The position numbers were made by a program, and so were the translations under genes. The notes under the pieces are model-generated. The model was not told the origin of the DNA, made no database searches, and was given only the letters and a program-made list of their open reading frames with translations. A DNA stretch of 64,000 nt from Gonapodya prolifera JEL478. Its lineage: Eukaryota > Monoblepharomycota > Monoblepharidomycetes > Monoblepharidales > Gonapodyaceae. Numbering within the stretch: position 1 is the stretch's first letter; each line of letters starts with the position of its first letter. The DNA lies in assembly GCA_001574975.1 (NCBI GenBank), contig KQ965739.1, positions 164,656 through 228,655 on the forward strand, in the 5' to 3' direction. Below, in pieces: positions 33,929 to 45,549 of the stretch.

Positions 33929-34630
33929 ATGTCCAGCGCAGTGTCGATGCTTCGCACCCCGCTCTTTGTTCTCGTCGTTGCCCCGACTGTCGTCGTTTCC
34001 GCGTACTCCTTGCAAGTCTTCCTCTGGTACTTGCGAAACAAAGACCTCATCCGAGAGATTGATCCTCCAGAGGGCTCGTTTCTCGCAAACCCCTCTGACC
34101 TACCCGAAGGAGGACATCCATTCGTCGATTGCGTGGAGTACGCTATCCCTGAGTCATCGCTTCCCCCACAGTACCGCGGCGACGAATCCACCCATCGCCT
34201 CCTATCGAGCTATGCGAGACACTGCATGGCAACATTCATGACCACTCCGCAGTCCTATCTCATTCGGTCCTCCCAGCCTCTGCCTGCGCGACTCACATTC
34301 ACGGCGGAGCATGTACGGAGCCTTGCGATGGAGCCAGGGGACAAAATTGGCTCGGCGTATGAGATCCTAAGGAGGACAGACGACCAGCTGGAGTACAGGC
34401 AGTCGGATGGGAAGGACATCCAAGGAACAATATGTGTTCAAATTGTTTGGGAGAAGAAGAAACAGCACGATGCCACTGTGCGCTTCCGTAATGGGGTGAC
34501 GATGTGGAGTCGCAAGACCGGGACTGTTGAAGGAACGCCCATGTTGTACACCGTACCTCGCCTGGCGCATTTCGTCACGAGCATGTACTTGGTTAAAACT
34601 GCAGTGGACACTTTGCAGCAGGAGCTGTGA
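33929..34630 (+). CDS. Small membrane-anchored protein of unknown function
   Basis: Single-exon frame; from the Met at 33929 it gives 233 residues (upstream in-frame Met at 33848 would add 27 codons but overlaps the shared promoter). An N-terminal hydrophobic segment ([20 protein letters not shown]) acts as anchor or signal. The remainder is soluble with a mix of charged residues and a region [20 protein letters not shown]. No family is recognised. Tight divergent pairing with MRM2 might mean co-expression, possibly a mitochondrial role, but this is inference only. Confidence 0.6.
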   Translation: MSSAVSMLRTPLFVLVVAPTVVVSAYSLQVFLWYLRNKDLIREIDPPEGSFLANPSDLPEGGHPFVDCVEYAIPESSLPPQYRGDESTHRLLSSYARHCMATFMTTPQSYLIRSSQPLPARLTFTAEHVRSLAMEPGDKIGSAYEILRRTDDQLEYRQSDGKDIQGTICVQIVWEKKKQHDATVRFRNGVTMWSRKTGTVEGTPMLYTVPRLAHFVTSMYLVKTAVDTLQQEL

Positions 34631-35089
34631 TTGAAAACGGGACGTTCTCTGAGAACTTTCCCCAAATGCACTGACATCATACTAGTGATCATGAAAACTC
34701 TTTTTCGGGTCGGCAGATTGCAAGTCATACGTGTATTTCACAATGCAAAAGAAGGTACCCGTGGGTTGTATAATCTGTATGAAAATGTCCATTCCACCCA
34801 CTCGCCACGCACTCCCCCAAAACACCCAAAACCACAGTTCGCACAGGGGAATCGTAACCCAAAACCACTGCCGTTTTTTTGTTTCGATGCAAATCCGAAT
34901 CCAACACATCCGTTGTATGCCAACCGGACTCTGTCCTGCAAAGCCCGCATGTCCACAAGCCCATCTTGCGTCCGAGACCTGCTCGTGTTCGTGCTTCTGC
35001 TTCTGCCCCATTCCCGTCTCACCCTCCACCCACGTACCGCCATCCGTGCTCCCAATTGTACAGTGCATTGTCCTTCCCCATTTCAATCC
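34631..35089. other. Intergenic between convergent genes
   Basis: Lies between the 3' ends of the membrane-protein gene (+) and the C2H2 factor gene (-). A + strand frame runs through here into the C2H2 gene but shows no protein-like features. Confidence 0.5.
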
Positions 35090-38000
35090 TCATGCATTGC
35101 CACCGACATAACCACCCTCCATCTTGAACCCATCTTTTTCGTACACGACATGGGCAGTCGGGTGGTCTCCATTCCCGTACTCCTCCCCATCATCCTCTTC
35201 GTGCTCATGCTCAAGGTCATCTTCCTCGTGGCCCTCGTCATGAACCCCGTCCTCCTCCCCCTCAGCCGCTCTTGCGGTACCGTCGCGCTCGCTCATGGGG
35301 CTCCGGCTCCTGCTCACGCCGCGCCCGCCAATGATACTACCCATGTCCAGCGGGCGGAACTTGTTGGGAACGCAGTGCTGGGCTTTGCCGGCGCTGTCCA
35401 TGCGCTCGTGACGGCGAAGGGCGTCTGTGGGAGTAACGCCACAGTATGTCAAGGTAGAACGAATGGCTTTGCGTCAGATAAGGCGCAGGAGCTCCAAAAC
35501 GAAACAAGCACCCACCAAGCCGCGCAAACGCCTTCCCGCAACGATGACACACGTTGGGCTTCTGTCCCGAATGCACGCGCTCGTGTCTGTTGTTTTTCAA
35601 CGTCAGTCACAAGCATAATCCAGCACGTCCCATTCCCACCTACCTCGTCAAATCATGCTTCCTCGTAAACGTCATCTCGCAGCTGCCACACGCGTACGGC
35701 TTCTCGCCCTCATGGCTACGCTCGTGGTTGCGCAGGGTGCCGCTCCTATCAAACGTGCGTCCGCACCGGGCACAGCGATAGGGGCCTTGGACAGATCCGT
35801 CACCTGCTGCTCCTCCTGCACCTGGGGAGCTCCCACCCGCGGTGCCGGGACTGTATGCGGTCACAGGGATAGGTGCAGAGACAGACCCGCTCCTGGCCTC
35901 CCCGGGCGCCGCCGCCGCGGCCTTTCCGCGGCGGCCACGACTTCCTCCTGCGCCGCCTCGCTTCACCCTCTTCGCACTACCGCCGGTGCCGCTCCCACCG
36001 CCGCGGGTCCGCACGCTCCTCGGCTTGTACGTTTCGTCCCTATCTGCCTCTCCCTCGCCCTCGGCTTCCTCCGCATCCCCTTCCTCATCACCATCATCCT
36101 TTCCCCCCCCCGCGACGTCTTCATCCTCGTCGTCGCTCGGATCAGCCTCCGCGCGGCGTTTGACGCTCGCGCTCGGACCGCGGTGCGCGTGGGGTGCTCC
36201 TGCTCCTGCTCCACCTCCTGCTGACACGGGGTGCTGGGGCGCCATCGGCACAGGCCCAGGCGCCGACTGGCTGCTGCCGTAAGTGTAGTAGCCTTGTGCT
36301 TGCCCCTGCCCTTGCACCTGGACCTGCCCCTGTAACTGCCCCTGCCCTGGCCCTCCCCCATACGGCGCCCCTGGGGTGCCGTAAACATCATATCCGGTCT
36401 CGTACTGCACATACCCCCCACCGCCGACGCCAACGCCCTCGTATTGCATGCCGAGCGGGCGCTGGTGCGGGTGGTGCAGGGCTAGCAGGGGTTGTTGGAA
36501 GGGCAGGCTCACGGGGATGAGACCGGGCGGGAACGCGTGCGCGTGCTGGAGCCCGTGGTGCGGGTGCACTTGCGCGTGCGGGTGGTGAGGGTGCATCTCG
36601 GACGGGGCGTGCATGGGTCCAGACGGCGGCGCGAAAGGCTGCATTCCGCCTACTCCTCCGACACCGCCGTACGGGTAGATGATGAACTGCCCCGGTCCGG
36701 CCGGGGGAGGTGGGGGCGGGTACGGCGCGTGCTGGTGGCCGCTTTGGTGGAACACGGGCGCGTGCGCGTGCGGGAGCGGGAGGGGTGCGTGTGGGGCCAG
36801 TTGGGTGTGTGGCGGTTGGAGGGGTTGCAAGTGTTGCGGTTGGAGTGATGATGGGGGCGGCGGTTGCGCGTACGAGTGAGTGGGAGGGAGCATTTGGGCG
36901 TGTTGCTGAGCGTGCGGGTGTAACGGTTGTGGCGGGGGTATGTGCAGGCTCACGGGGACGGGTTGTGTGTTCTGCACGGCAGGGAAGCCCTGGTCCTGTA
37001 CTTGCACCTGTACTTGCCCCTGTTGTGGCTGCTGCGAGTACACCGGGGACTGGTAGGACTGCTGCTGCTGGTGCGGGAAGGGTGATGAGGCCGCGTAGTG
37101 TTGTTGTTGGAATGAGGACGTGGTTGCAGAAGATGAAGGTGTAGGTGCAGGTGAGAAGGATATGTGGGATGGCGCGTTCGAGGTGGCGGTGTAGGTTTGT
37201 AACGGCGCCCCCGTTGCCGATCCCGACGCTCCCGAGAACGAGATAGATGTCGGTGTCGAGGCCTGGGTGGGCGTTGAGGGCGCGAAGGAGGTGTAGCCCG
37301 GCAAGGAGGACAGCGGGACTGCCTGTGGGGTATGCAAGGGTTGCTGCAGGTGGAGTGGTTGGTGCGGCGAGATGGAAAAGGAAGGAGAGTTGTTTGTGAA
37401 GTATGAGGAGGACATGCTGAGGTTGAGCGAGGGCGAGTTTGTGATGTACGAAGTCGCACCCGGGGCGGATCCGGATCCGGATCCGATGGGCGTGCCTATG
37501 ACGGGGGAGTGCATCTGGGTCATGTGCTGCCCCTGCCCGCCGGACGAGAGAGCGAGCGAGGGCGAGTTTGTGATATATGCCACTCCCCGATCCCCACCCC
37601 CTGTCATGGCAAGACCCTGCGCGCTCCCAGCACCCGACCCCGTGATGTAGGCCTGCGAGGGCGAGTTTGTGATGTACGACACCTCCCCATTCCCCGACAA
37701 GGCGATGCCATGGCCCTGCCCGCCCGCACCGCCACCGCCCGACCCAGTGATGTAGGCCTGCGACTGGGCCTGCGACTGGGCCTGCGCAACGGGCGTGGCG
37801 ACGCCGGGAGACGCGAGCGCGGTGGCGGTGGGCGTGCCGGGCGTTACGATGTGGTAGGACGGGAGTGCGGAGATTTGCAGGGGAAGGGGAACGGAGACGG
37901 AGGGCGAGGCTACTGCGTATGCCCCTGCACGTGAAGGTGTGGACGCGAGTTGCGGGGAGGAATGGTCGAAGTGCTGCTGCTGTGAGGGGTCGAAGTGCCG

Positions 38001-38974
38001 TGTAGGGTCGGATGTGGAGTCGTTTGGGATCAGCGGGGCTGACGGCGGGCGTGACGGTGGCGAGGGCAGGGGATGCGCAAGGTGGGCGTGAGCCGCGTCT
38101 GCGAGGGCCGAGTCCAGTCTGCGCGGATCCAGCGAGGAGGGCGATACGGCGGGTGACAGGGGCGACTGTGCCGACGCCGACACTGTGCGCTGGAGTAGGA
38201 CGAGCGGGCGTGGGTGGGGCGAGTTGAGTCCGGTGTGGGGGTGCGGGTGTGGTTGTTCGTGGGAGGTGTCGAGGAGGAGGGGCGAGGAGAGTGGAATGCC
38301 GGCTGCGGTCGCGGCTGCGTGGATGCCCGGGATGGACACCAGGCCGTGCGAGAGGGCCTGTGCGTGGGAGGAGAGTGTGTCAGTGTGTGTCAGTGTGTGC
38401 TTGTGCGTGGGAATGGGAGGAGGGGGAGTGTGCGTGTGCAGGGTGCGTGGTGTATGACTGTGCGTCCGACACTGCACACTGCCTCGCTTTCCTCTCCCTG
38501 CACACCACTCGCGCTTCCCACACCCCGCACTTCCTCCCTGCGATCGCCGATCCCCTCCGCCTTGTTCCCAGCGTGGCTGCGGCGCCACATTTGCGCCACT
38601 CTCCCATCCCCGACCGGCTCTCCCTCCCGCTCTGCCCTCTCGCTCTCCCTCTGCCCCGCCCCACTCACCAGCTGCACCAGCTCCGGCTTGCCCATAAACG
38701 CCGCGATGTGCGGTCCCAGCACGCCCAGCTGGGCGCCACCCGCCTCTTCGCCACCCGCGTGCAAGTCTTGCGTACCGCCACGTGGCGCTTCTCCCTGAGC
38801 CTCAACGGCAATTGTGCCCCCAAAAGTGCTTTGCCCGCTCGAGTCCACCGATGCGCCGTCCATCGTCGCACTGCCCTTGCGTGTCGCGGCCGATGCCGTC
38901 GTTTTTCCCTTCCTGTCCGAGGTGTCCAAAGGCAGGCTGGCGAAAAGGGTTGATTTCTGCCGGAGACGCCACAC
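35090..38974 (-). CDS. C2H2 zinc-finger transcription factor with Crz1-like third finger
   Basis: Exons 38974-38669, 38357-35644, 35586-35516 and 35424-35090 give 1141 residues in one frame. The long second exon is Ser/Pro/Gln/His/Gly-rich and carries four copies of YITNSPS plus two YITGSG at about residues 390-490. Near the C terminus lie an acidic patch, basic clusters (SAKRVKRGG, SRGRRGK) as possible nuclear signals, and three fingers: YRCARCGRTFDRSGTLRNHE, YACGSCEMTFTRKHDLTRHE and CHRCGKAFARLDALRRHERM. The third finger's ARxDALRRH..xSG..C spacing resembles the last finger of calcineurin-responsive Crz1, but the assignment is tentative. Fingers 2 and 3 are each split by an intron. An acidic His/Glu/Asp-rich tail ends the protein. 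The start may instead be the in-frame Met of MDGASVDSSG. Confidence 0.82.
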
Positions 38975-39090
38975 AGTTCACCCGACGAACCTCGTCCCTG
39001 CTTGACCGCTCTTTTTTTTGCGGCGTCCCGGTCCGGTAAAGGAATGTCGCGAGGCGGAGTGACAAGGAGAGACACTGAGCGAACCAAAGG

Positions 39091-39132
39091 GAATGAACGG
39101 AATAGAATGAACGGAATAGAATGAACGGAGTG
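39091..39132. repeat. Tandem repeat, three 14-bp units
   Basis: Unit gaatgaacggaata repeated three times, the third unit ending gagtg instead of gaata. It lies 117-158 bp upstream of the chosen start of the C2H2 gene, so it may be part of its promoter or leader. Confidence 0.8.
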
Positions 39133-39640
39133 GAACGGCACAAAGTGCATGAACATCTGGAAATTCGCAACGCCGATAACCGCAGTGTCCGACGAACCGT
39201 GCTTGCGTGATACAGCGGGCTCGACGGTTGGCCTCTTGTTCGAACCGCACTTCAAGGGTGGTTCACCGCGTTTCAACGACCCTCATATGTGGTCCAACTG
39301 GCTTCCGTACCTCTTTTTTGCAAAGATTTAGCACATCACCCTCCTTACAATTAGTGGCGTACGGCTCAACACCAGGCTCCCGCATATCGTCAAGTTGTCA
39401 ACGATACCTTGGTCTCTTCACCTGCAACACCCACTTTCTCCTGTTCCAAATTCGACCATGTCCCTTTCTTCTGCTTTTTCTTCTTCTGCATTACAAAACA
39501 GCTCATTAAAAAGCTATTGTTGAAATGATTGGGAGAGAAGTGGTTTGCTCGAAGGTGGCACAAGTCCGCACGTCCGTGAAATGCACAGTGCCACCCAAAT
39601 TCTCTATACTTGATCTATTCAAACCTTTAAATTTGACAGA

Positions 39641-39736
39641 TGCACCTTGTCTACCGAGAGTGGTTGCCTTGGAAGATTCACGGGGGATTTGAGGGGTTCA
39701 AACCCTCGAGGTCGCCTGTTCGAACCCCAGGGTGCA
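39641..39736 (+). other. tRNA-like structured segment, not a clear tRNA gene
   Basis: The ends tgcaccttg and cagggtgca can pair over nine bases (one G-T). Inside is a perfect hairpin gaggg-gttcaaa-ccctc at 39691-39707 and two B-box-like strings (ggttcaaaccc and gttcgaacccc). The hairpin loop would read UCA if it were an anticodon. The D arm and T stem do not fold in the canonical way, and the spacing between the hairpin and the 5' end is too long. It may be a decayed tRNA, a tRNA-derived repeat, or chance. See findings. Confidence 0.3.
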
Positions 39737-40242
39737 GACTGACTTTGTCGCGGACCAGATCCGCGATGGAGACGGTTTGGGCTGCCCTTTTGATGGAATT
39801 TTGATTATCCAACTCAATTTTTTTCATTTGTGGAATTGGACGAACGTTGCAACCAATCTCGTTGCTCACATCTTCAACTAACTTGAACATGTGAAGTAGG
39901 AGAAATCTAACGGCAGCAGTAAATTGCATTTTACTGCTCTCAAGCCTCAGCTGAAAGGCGGTAAATGCCATTGAAGTGCACAGGTGAATCGTTGTAAGGC
40001 GCAACGACAGAGCGTTGAAACAGCACTTTTACGTTGTGTACCACCTTTCTGGTGAACCGCATTCTATTGCGGTTCAATAATTTTGCAAATTTCTAGATGA
40101 AGTTGATGGAGTGAATGAGGTGAAATTGGACGGTGTGAAACGAGATGAAGGAATCCGCAAGAGGCAAATGTGAAATGCCCAAGCCCCAGGCGGCCAATTA
40201 CATTATACGCAATGATTCACACCATTATAAGACAAACAAAGC

Positions 40243-41802
40243 TCACAATCTACCACTAGGCTCGCTCCCACCACTCTTTGCTCTCTCCCACCTCTTCACA
40301 ACCGCCTCGGGGTCTATCCCATACACTGTGCACGCATTCTTCCAAAGCACTTTCTCCAACACGTCCGTGCTCAAGTCCATTCCTCTCGACCCGCGCTCCT
40401 CCCACGCTCGTGACGAATCACCATTCCCTGTTGTATGCGAGACAAGACACCGAAGCTCCTTGTCCCACCGGTACCCGATGTTGGGGAAGTCGGAGCCGTA
40501 CAAGACGTTGTCTGGAAAGCGAAGGATGGCGGCGCGCAGGGGGGAGGGATCGAGTGAGAGGTCAGAGTATGTTGGTGATGTGAAGCATGTGGTGGTGTCG
40601 AGGTAGAGATTGGGGTGCTTGAGAAGAGGAGCGAATGTAGATTTAAGTTGCAACTGCATTGCGACCCGGTTCTGCACGACACAAGAAACAGCTCCACTCT
40701 TCACCTTGTCCATGAGTTTCAAGTACTCCTCCGTCTCTCCTCTTCCTAAATGCGGAATCACCATTTTGAGCGTCGGGAACCGCTCCAGCACTTCCCTGAC
40801 AAAGTCTGGGTGACACACGTCGCGAGTATCGTCGAGTTGCTTTGCAGGGATGGCAACGTTTGGAAGCGTTCCGGCGTGAACAAGGATCTTTTGTTGGGTT
40901 GAGGTGGGGGGCGGTGTCATAGGCAAAACTAACAAAGCAGATGTGGAAGGAACTCAAACGGTTACCTACCGGCGCATTGTGCTTCACCAGAACAGGGTAA
41001 ATTTCCATCATGCGAGGATCATTCACACGACATGCTTGCACGTGAGCGTGCATTTTGATCCCCTTGAGGCCAGACCGGATTGCCTAGTTTTCGTAAGCAC
41101 ACAGTTCAGCATTTCCCCCTGTTCTCCTCCCCCCACCAACCCCACCCACCTCATCAACAACCCCCGCCGCCCCCTTCTCACCCGGATGCACCGTGGCAAG
41201 GCCCGTCGCCGCACCCGCACCAAACACCTTTTCGTATTCCTTAACAAGACTCAACGTGTACTCATTGAGTCCCTGTGCGATCCCATCCTTGTGCGCGTAC
41301 GAGATCAGCACCACGTGGGAGACCCCGTGAGAAAGAAGGAAGGAGCCCGTGTGGCCTTCGTAGGCTACGGGGGCATAGAATTGGCGGAAGAAGCTGAAGT
41401 GGGACGGAAGGGAATCGGGAGGGGGGAATCCTCCAGAGGTTATGCTCATTGCTTTTTTGAGAATTAAATGTCTCGAGAAACTCACGCCTGCACCGCTTTC
41501 ATGAGTTTCTCCGGAAATACATGCACGTGAGCATCCACGACCGGGCACTGAAGCTTGCTTCGGAAGTACTCATCGCCAAGGTGCGCTTCGACTTCCGGCC
41601 GCGGGCCCACTGGCAAAACACGAGCTCCCGATGTGAGGAGGGAGTGGATTTCTTGAGACATGGGTAGATCGTGCTCGTAAGAGGAGAGGAAGGCTTCGTC
41701 AGGGAATGCACAGCAGGGGAGGTGCGGAACGCCGCTGTGGTGATTGTGAGACTTTGAACGGCATGATCGAGCAGAGACGCTATGGGCCGATGACGGATCC
41801 AT
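40243..41802 (-). CDS. Amidohydrolase-2 family (TIM-barrel metal hydrolase)
   Basis: Exons 41802-41486, 41444-41150, 41083-40966 and 40928-40243 give 471 residues. The family start VVDAHVHVFPE (HxH metal site) is followed by GLATVHPGEKGAAG, KGIKMHAHVQACRVNDPRMM (Lys and His positions), KILVHAGTLPN, FPTLKMVIPHLGRGE, NLYLDTTTCF and NVLYGSDFPNIGYRWD (terminal Asp ligand). This fits amidohydrolase-related proteins that hydrolyse or decarboxylate small ring or ester compounds; the substrate is not apparent. Two introns are only 41 and 37 bp, the shortest in the window, and both splice choices were forced by frame. The N-terminal ~70 residues are less typical. Confidence 0.85.
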
Positions 41803-41912
41803 TTTCGGAGAGCGATGGAGAACGATAGGTCGGTTATCGGCTCGTTAGTGAGTGGTGTCGGCCGGCCGCAGCTTGCAACTTTGGTTCTATTTTCATCTTC
41901 AAAGCGATCAAC

Positions 41913-42866
41913 ATGACTCAAGAGAAGGACCAATCCCCGATTGTAGATGCCAATCTCTTGGACGCGATCGAAAAGAACGACCTCGCTGCCGTTGAAGCCG
42001 CGCTTCTCTCCGGAGCAAACCCCGATACACGAAAGTCCATCACCCTCAGCTGTTTCGTGTACCCCTCGTGGGACGAAGACGATTTCGGGGAAGTCGTTGG
42101 TATAGGAAACCCGCAATTGCTCTCGGACACTGTTCTGGGCGAAACTGCCCTTGCGCTCGCAATCGTTCGGGCAAAATCGGTCCAAATCGTCACAGCGCTG
42201 CTCAATTCTGGAGCAAACCCCGATGCTCCACCCAGTTGGCGTCTACCTGCCACAAACCCAGTCTGGTGCCGTGAGGACTGGGACCAGCGCTGGTCCTACA
42301 CTCTATCGTTTCCCTCTCTCCTCGCTCTCGCCATGGCACGTGGTGGGCGCGCTATTGAAGCGAGCGAGCTTCCCGCGTATTGGCAAGACGAGCTGGACAG
42401 TGGGCGAGTGAGGGTCAGCAAGCCCGGGGCAGTTGTGCACTTTGAAGGGGGCGACGATTTCAACCTTGTTTGTGATGAGGCCCTCCTTGCGCCCAGAAAG
42501 GACTTGGTGGAGGTGCTCCTCTCGCACGGGGCGCGCGTTGTTGATGCGGACTTGAGTGCGGCGAGGAGCACTGGCTATGATGATGTGGTTGCGATGGTGG
42601 AGGCTGCGTTCGAGGAGCAGATGGCAAGAGAAAGGAAACAGGGTCCAGCGAGCAATTTTGCCATTGCTTCAGGGGAAACGGTTGAAAACAAGGTTTCGGC
42701 GCTCTTAGGGGAACGAGCGGAACTGCGTCAGAGAAATGAAGACCTGGAAAGGAAGAACGAGGTCCTCACTCGGGAACTTGCAGAAGTGCGCGAAGAACTC
42801 GAAGCGCTGCGAGCAGAGCTGAAAGCGAAGGACAGAACACTGGCAGAAGGCCAGGAGATGTTATGA
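41913..42866 (+). CDS. Ankyrin-repeat protein with C-terminal coiled coil
   Basis: Intronless frame of 317 residues. Ankyrin-like repeats are visible as LLDAIEKNDLAAVEAALLSG ANPD, then GETALALAIVRAKSVQIVTA with LLNSGANPD, and later APRKDLVEVLLSHGARVVDA. The last ~60 residues (about 255-317) form a heptad-rich coiled coil dense in Glu, Arg and Leu. It is probably a protein-interaction scaffold; the partner is unknown. It starts about 110 bp from the start of the divergent amidohydrolase gene. Confidence 0.8.
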   Translation: MTQEKDQSPIVDANLLDAIEKNDLAAVEAALLSGANPDTRKSITLSCFVYPSWDEDDFGEVVGIGNPQLLSDTVLGETALALAIVRAKSVQIVTALLNSGANPDAPPSWRLPATNPVWCREDWDQRWSYTLSFPSLLALAMARGGRAIEASELPAYWQDELDSGRVRVSKPGAVVHFEGGDDFNLVCDEALLAPRKDLVEVLLSHGARVVDADLSAARSTGYDDVVAMVEAAFEEQMARERKQGPASNFAIASGETVENKVSALLGERAELRQRNEDLERKNEVLTRELAEVREELEALRAELKAKDRTLAEGQEML

Positions 42867-43069
42867 TACACGGTTTATCTGTCGGTCATCGTGAAGCTTT
42901 GCAAGAGTCGGTCCAGAGGAATTGAGTCAGAACCCATAGAATGCATCCAGGATTGCTTACTAAAAATGTTAATTTCGCCTGTGAAGTTTTGAATACATCT
43001 TTCCCTGTTCAGATTATTCTCGCCACCCTCATACCCCGTGCTGACTAAGATATGTTCAGAAGCCATGGC

Positions 43070-44875
43070 TTAACCGCCAAGGGCCTTGATGAGAGGACCA
43101 ATGATGGGAATCGAAGACAAACCGCCAGAGGACGCTTGACCACGCTGTAGGAACGAACAACAGGAAGAATTAAACGCCAGAGTCCAGTCACGACGGAACT
43201 CTAATATTTCTCACGGTCACTCCGAGCTCGAGGAGCTTGCCGAAAGACTTGGAGAAGTCCTCGAAGAAGAGTTTCTCGTCACGAGCGTAGGCCACCACCC
43301 ACTTCTTGAAAACGGGGTCTGCGAGGAGGGCCTGGAAGAAAACGGTAACTGGATTTCATTTCCGAAAATAACCCCCCACATCACTTGCGCTTACCAGGTC
43401 AGACGGCAACATCATGATGGTGTCGTCGGGGTCCCGGTATTGAAGGACTCCGTTGGGAAGCTTCTTCTCGATCCAGAAGTTCTCGAGCAACTCCACGTAG
43501 TACAGGTTGGAGAAAGTGATGGGAGAGTGGGTCCAGGCTGCGATGAAGAAATCAGACGACATCAGATTGTCAGGGTGAGACTCAGATCCAGGCGAAAGCA
43601 CTCACGTCCGTCAAAGCCGGAGCGGTCGGGGTGGCAACGACCCAAGGCGTGCGCTCCGGAAAGGGCAACGATATCGCGGTCATCCAGGCCCATCTTGTGG
43701 AAGATGAATCTGAGGTGGTCAACACCGTTCACGCCAGGGCCTGATAAATGAGAAGAGTAGATCAGCAAATCGCGGATAAGTCACTTGGGTCTCTACACAC
43801 CTTTCGAGGCATCAGGAAGACGGCCGTTAGGTGGGATCTTGGCAGAGGCTACACCAGGAGCAGGTGCGGGGAGGTCGGTTCGGCCTTGGTGACGTGAAGT
43901 ATTTGGAGATGCCTCTCATTTGGTACATAATCCATTTCAATTGAGCTCACCAGGCTTCCAATTGATTTTGGGGCCACCCATAGCCTCAATTGCTGTGGCG
44001 CCAGCCAGCGTCCACAAATCGGCGTAAGAGATCCAAGGGTGCTTCGCCTTGACAGCCTCGAGCTTCGCGCGGGCCTTGTCGAGTCCAGCGTTTGCGCCGT
44101 CCGTAGACTCTGGCGCATACCGCATCGTGGCTCCGTCGGAACCGCCGGTCTTGGACTTCTTCTCATAGGTCTGATCGGGTAAATCGGATGTTGCTTTATC
44201 CGCTGCGGGGATGGATATCGACCCGACACTCAGAAGAAACACGTACCCCAGACGCATGCCACGCGAGGCGGACGAGAACGGGACCCCACGATCCGTCGTC
44301 CCAGTCTGAGTCGTCGAGGGTGTCGATGATGTCCTGTCAACGTTGTACAAACGGCAAGAAGGATCGAGGGAATGATTTAGAATCCAAATATCACAAAAGA
44401 ATGCCAGTGATCGGATAAATTCGTCGTGAATGTGTGTAATCCAATAAGCCACGCAACAACCCCGGCGAAAAGTCGGACCGCCAGGAGCGGGAATCAATTC
44501 CCTCTGAATCTCCGACAGAATGTCCGGACTATGACAGATTCGAAAGGAAAACACCATTTTCCGGTCTCTCGACGGGAAAGTTGGCGAGAAACGAGTGTCC
44601 CCCAAACCTGGAGGCGACGGTTTGCAAACACGCACCTTCTTGACAGCCTCGTAGTCACCAGCTTTGCTCTCCGAAAACACCGTCGCTACGCCAAATGCGG
44701 CCACTGCTGCGGCGCCCAAGGCGAATCCAGCCGCAGGTTTGAATGCGCTCTGAGATGACCCCTGGCCTCCATGAGCGAATCTTCGCGCGACAGTGAGCGC
44801 GGCAGGGCGGGAGGCTCGAGAGACAGTAGCGATTGAAGAAGCGCGAAGCGCAAGACGTGCTGCAGGGCGAGACAT
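43070..44875 (-). CDS. CCP1: Mitochondrial cytochrome c peroxidase
   Basis: Reduces hydrogen peroxide with electrons from cytochrome c in the intermembrane space. Eight exons (44875-44636, 44333-44247, 44170-43951, 43884-43801, 43740-43606, 43537-43395, 43331-43215, 43144-43070) give 366 residues. A basic presequence ([20 protein letters not shown]) is followed by a hydrophobic sorting segment ([20 protein letters not shown]). Then come the distal site [13 protein letters not shown], the proximal haem ligand site [34 protein letters not shown] and the C-terminal [16 protein letters not shown]. The final exon adds a short Gly/Ile-rich tail ([15 protein letters not shown]) beyond the usual end. 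Intron 1 is 302 bp, the others 63-76 bp. Confidence 0.95.
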
Positions 44876-45549
44876 TTGGATGTGATTTGTGGTCGTGTGT
44901 TGGAAAGGTGACAGGAAACCACCGCCCTTTTATCGCCTTCCGTTTGTCAGCATTTTTTGAAATCCGCATGCGACTCCAAACCAGGACAAAAGTTCGTCAA
45001 TGAAAATGGGAGATTTGAGCAATTTGAAGCCTGATTGACATATTCACATCCTTTCCCAAAGCCAGACGGTTTTTTGAAGATTGTGAAGTGCGGTTTTTTA
45101 CTCCCCCGTTTTCGGCTCGCACGTTTCCATATTCCCAGTTCTTTTGTGTGGGTAACGGGCAAGTACATTGCAAAGGCGAACAGCGAAGTAGAGGTTGTTC
45201 GTCCATTTCTGACAGCGCGTTCACCGTCGCATCAAGTTGAATGTGTGCCATGGATGCTATGAATGAAGCGGGATTCGGTCAAAATAAACCTGTCTTTGTA
45301 CTTGGTTGGAATACTTCATCGAGATGAGCAAGGAACTCATAAATACAAACGATGAAAGTTCAATAAATGAACAACTTCTCCTCTCTCTCCTTCTTCAAAG
45401 GAAAACGTGAGAACAACGTGAGCAAGGCCCCAGCAAGGCAACCCTCGCCATTGAGGGTTCGGGATGGCTTTCTTCCCTAACACTTCCACCATCTATTTCC
45501 TCTGCCCGCGTCTGTCACAAGAGAGTTCGGTACCCGGAGTGTCACTGGA
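44876..45549. other. Shared upstream region of CCP1 and the lipase gene
   Basis: Divergent promoters are expected here. Several caacgtgag-like words occur near 45400, but no feature can be assigned. Confidence 0.5.

Larger units (their letters stand above)
38975..40242. other. Long intergenic region with small repeats and a tRNA-like fold
   Basis: Promoter and leader of the C2H2 gene, and the 3' side of the amidohydrolase gene. It contains a 14-bp triple repeat (39091-39132) and a structured segment (39641-39736), both listed separately. A 108-codon - strand frame at 39678-40004 overlaps the structured segment and has no protein-like features. Confidence 0.55.

Noticed and set aside
34631-35668. 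345-codon + strand open frame
   Set aside because: It overlaps the zinc-finger exons of the C2H2 gene on the other strand; composition is that of antisense low-complexity DNA and no domain is visible.
35655-38953. Many long + strand frames across the C2H2 gene
   Set aside because: They are shadows of the GC-rich, repetitive coding strand; the - strand carries real zinc fingers and consistent splicing.
39641-39736. Confident call of a selenocysteine tRNA
   Set aside because: The UCA loop and 9-bp end helix are suggestive, but the D arm, variable arm and T arm cannot be placed with correct spacing, so it is listed only as a structured segment.
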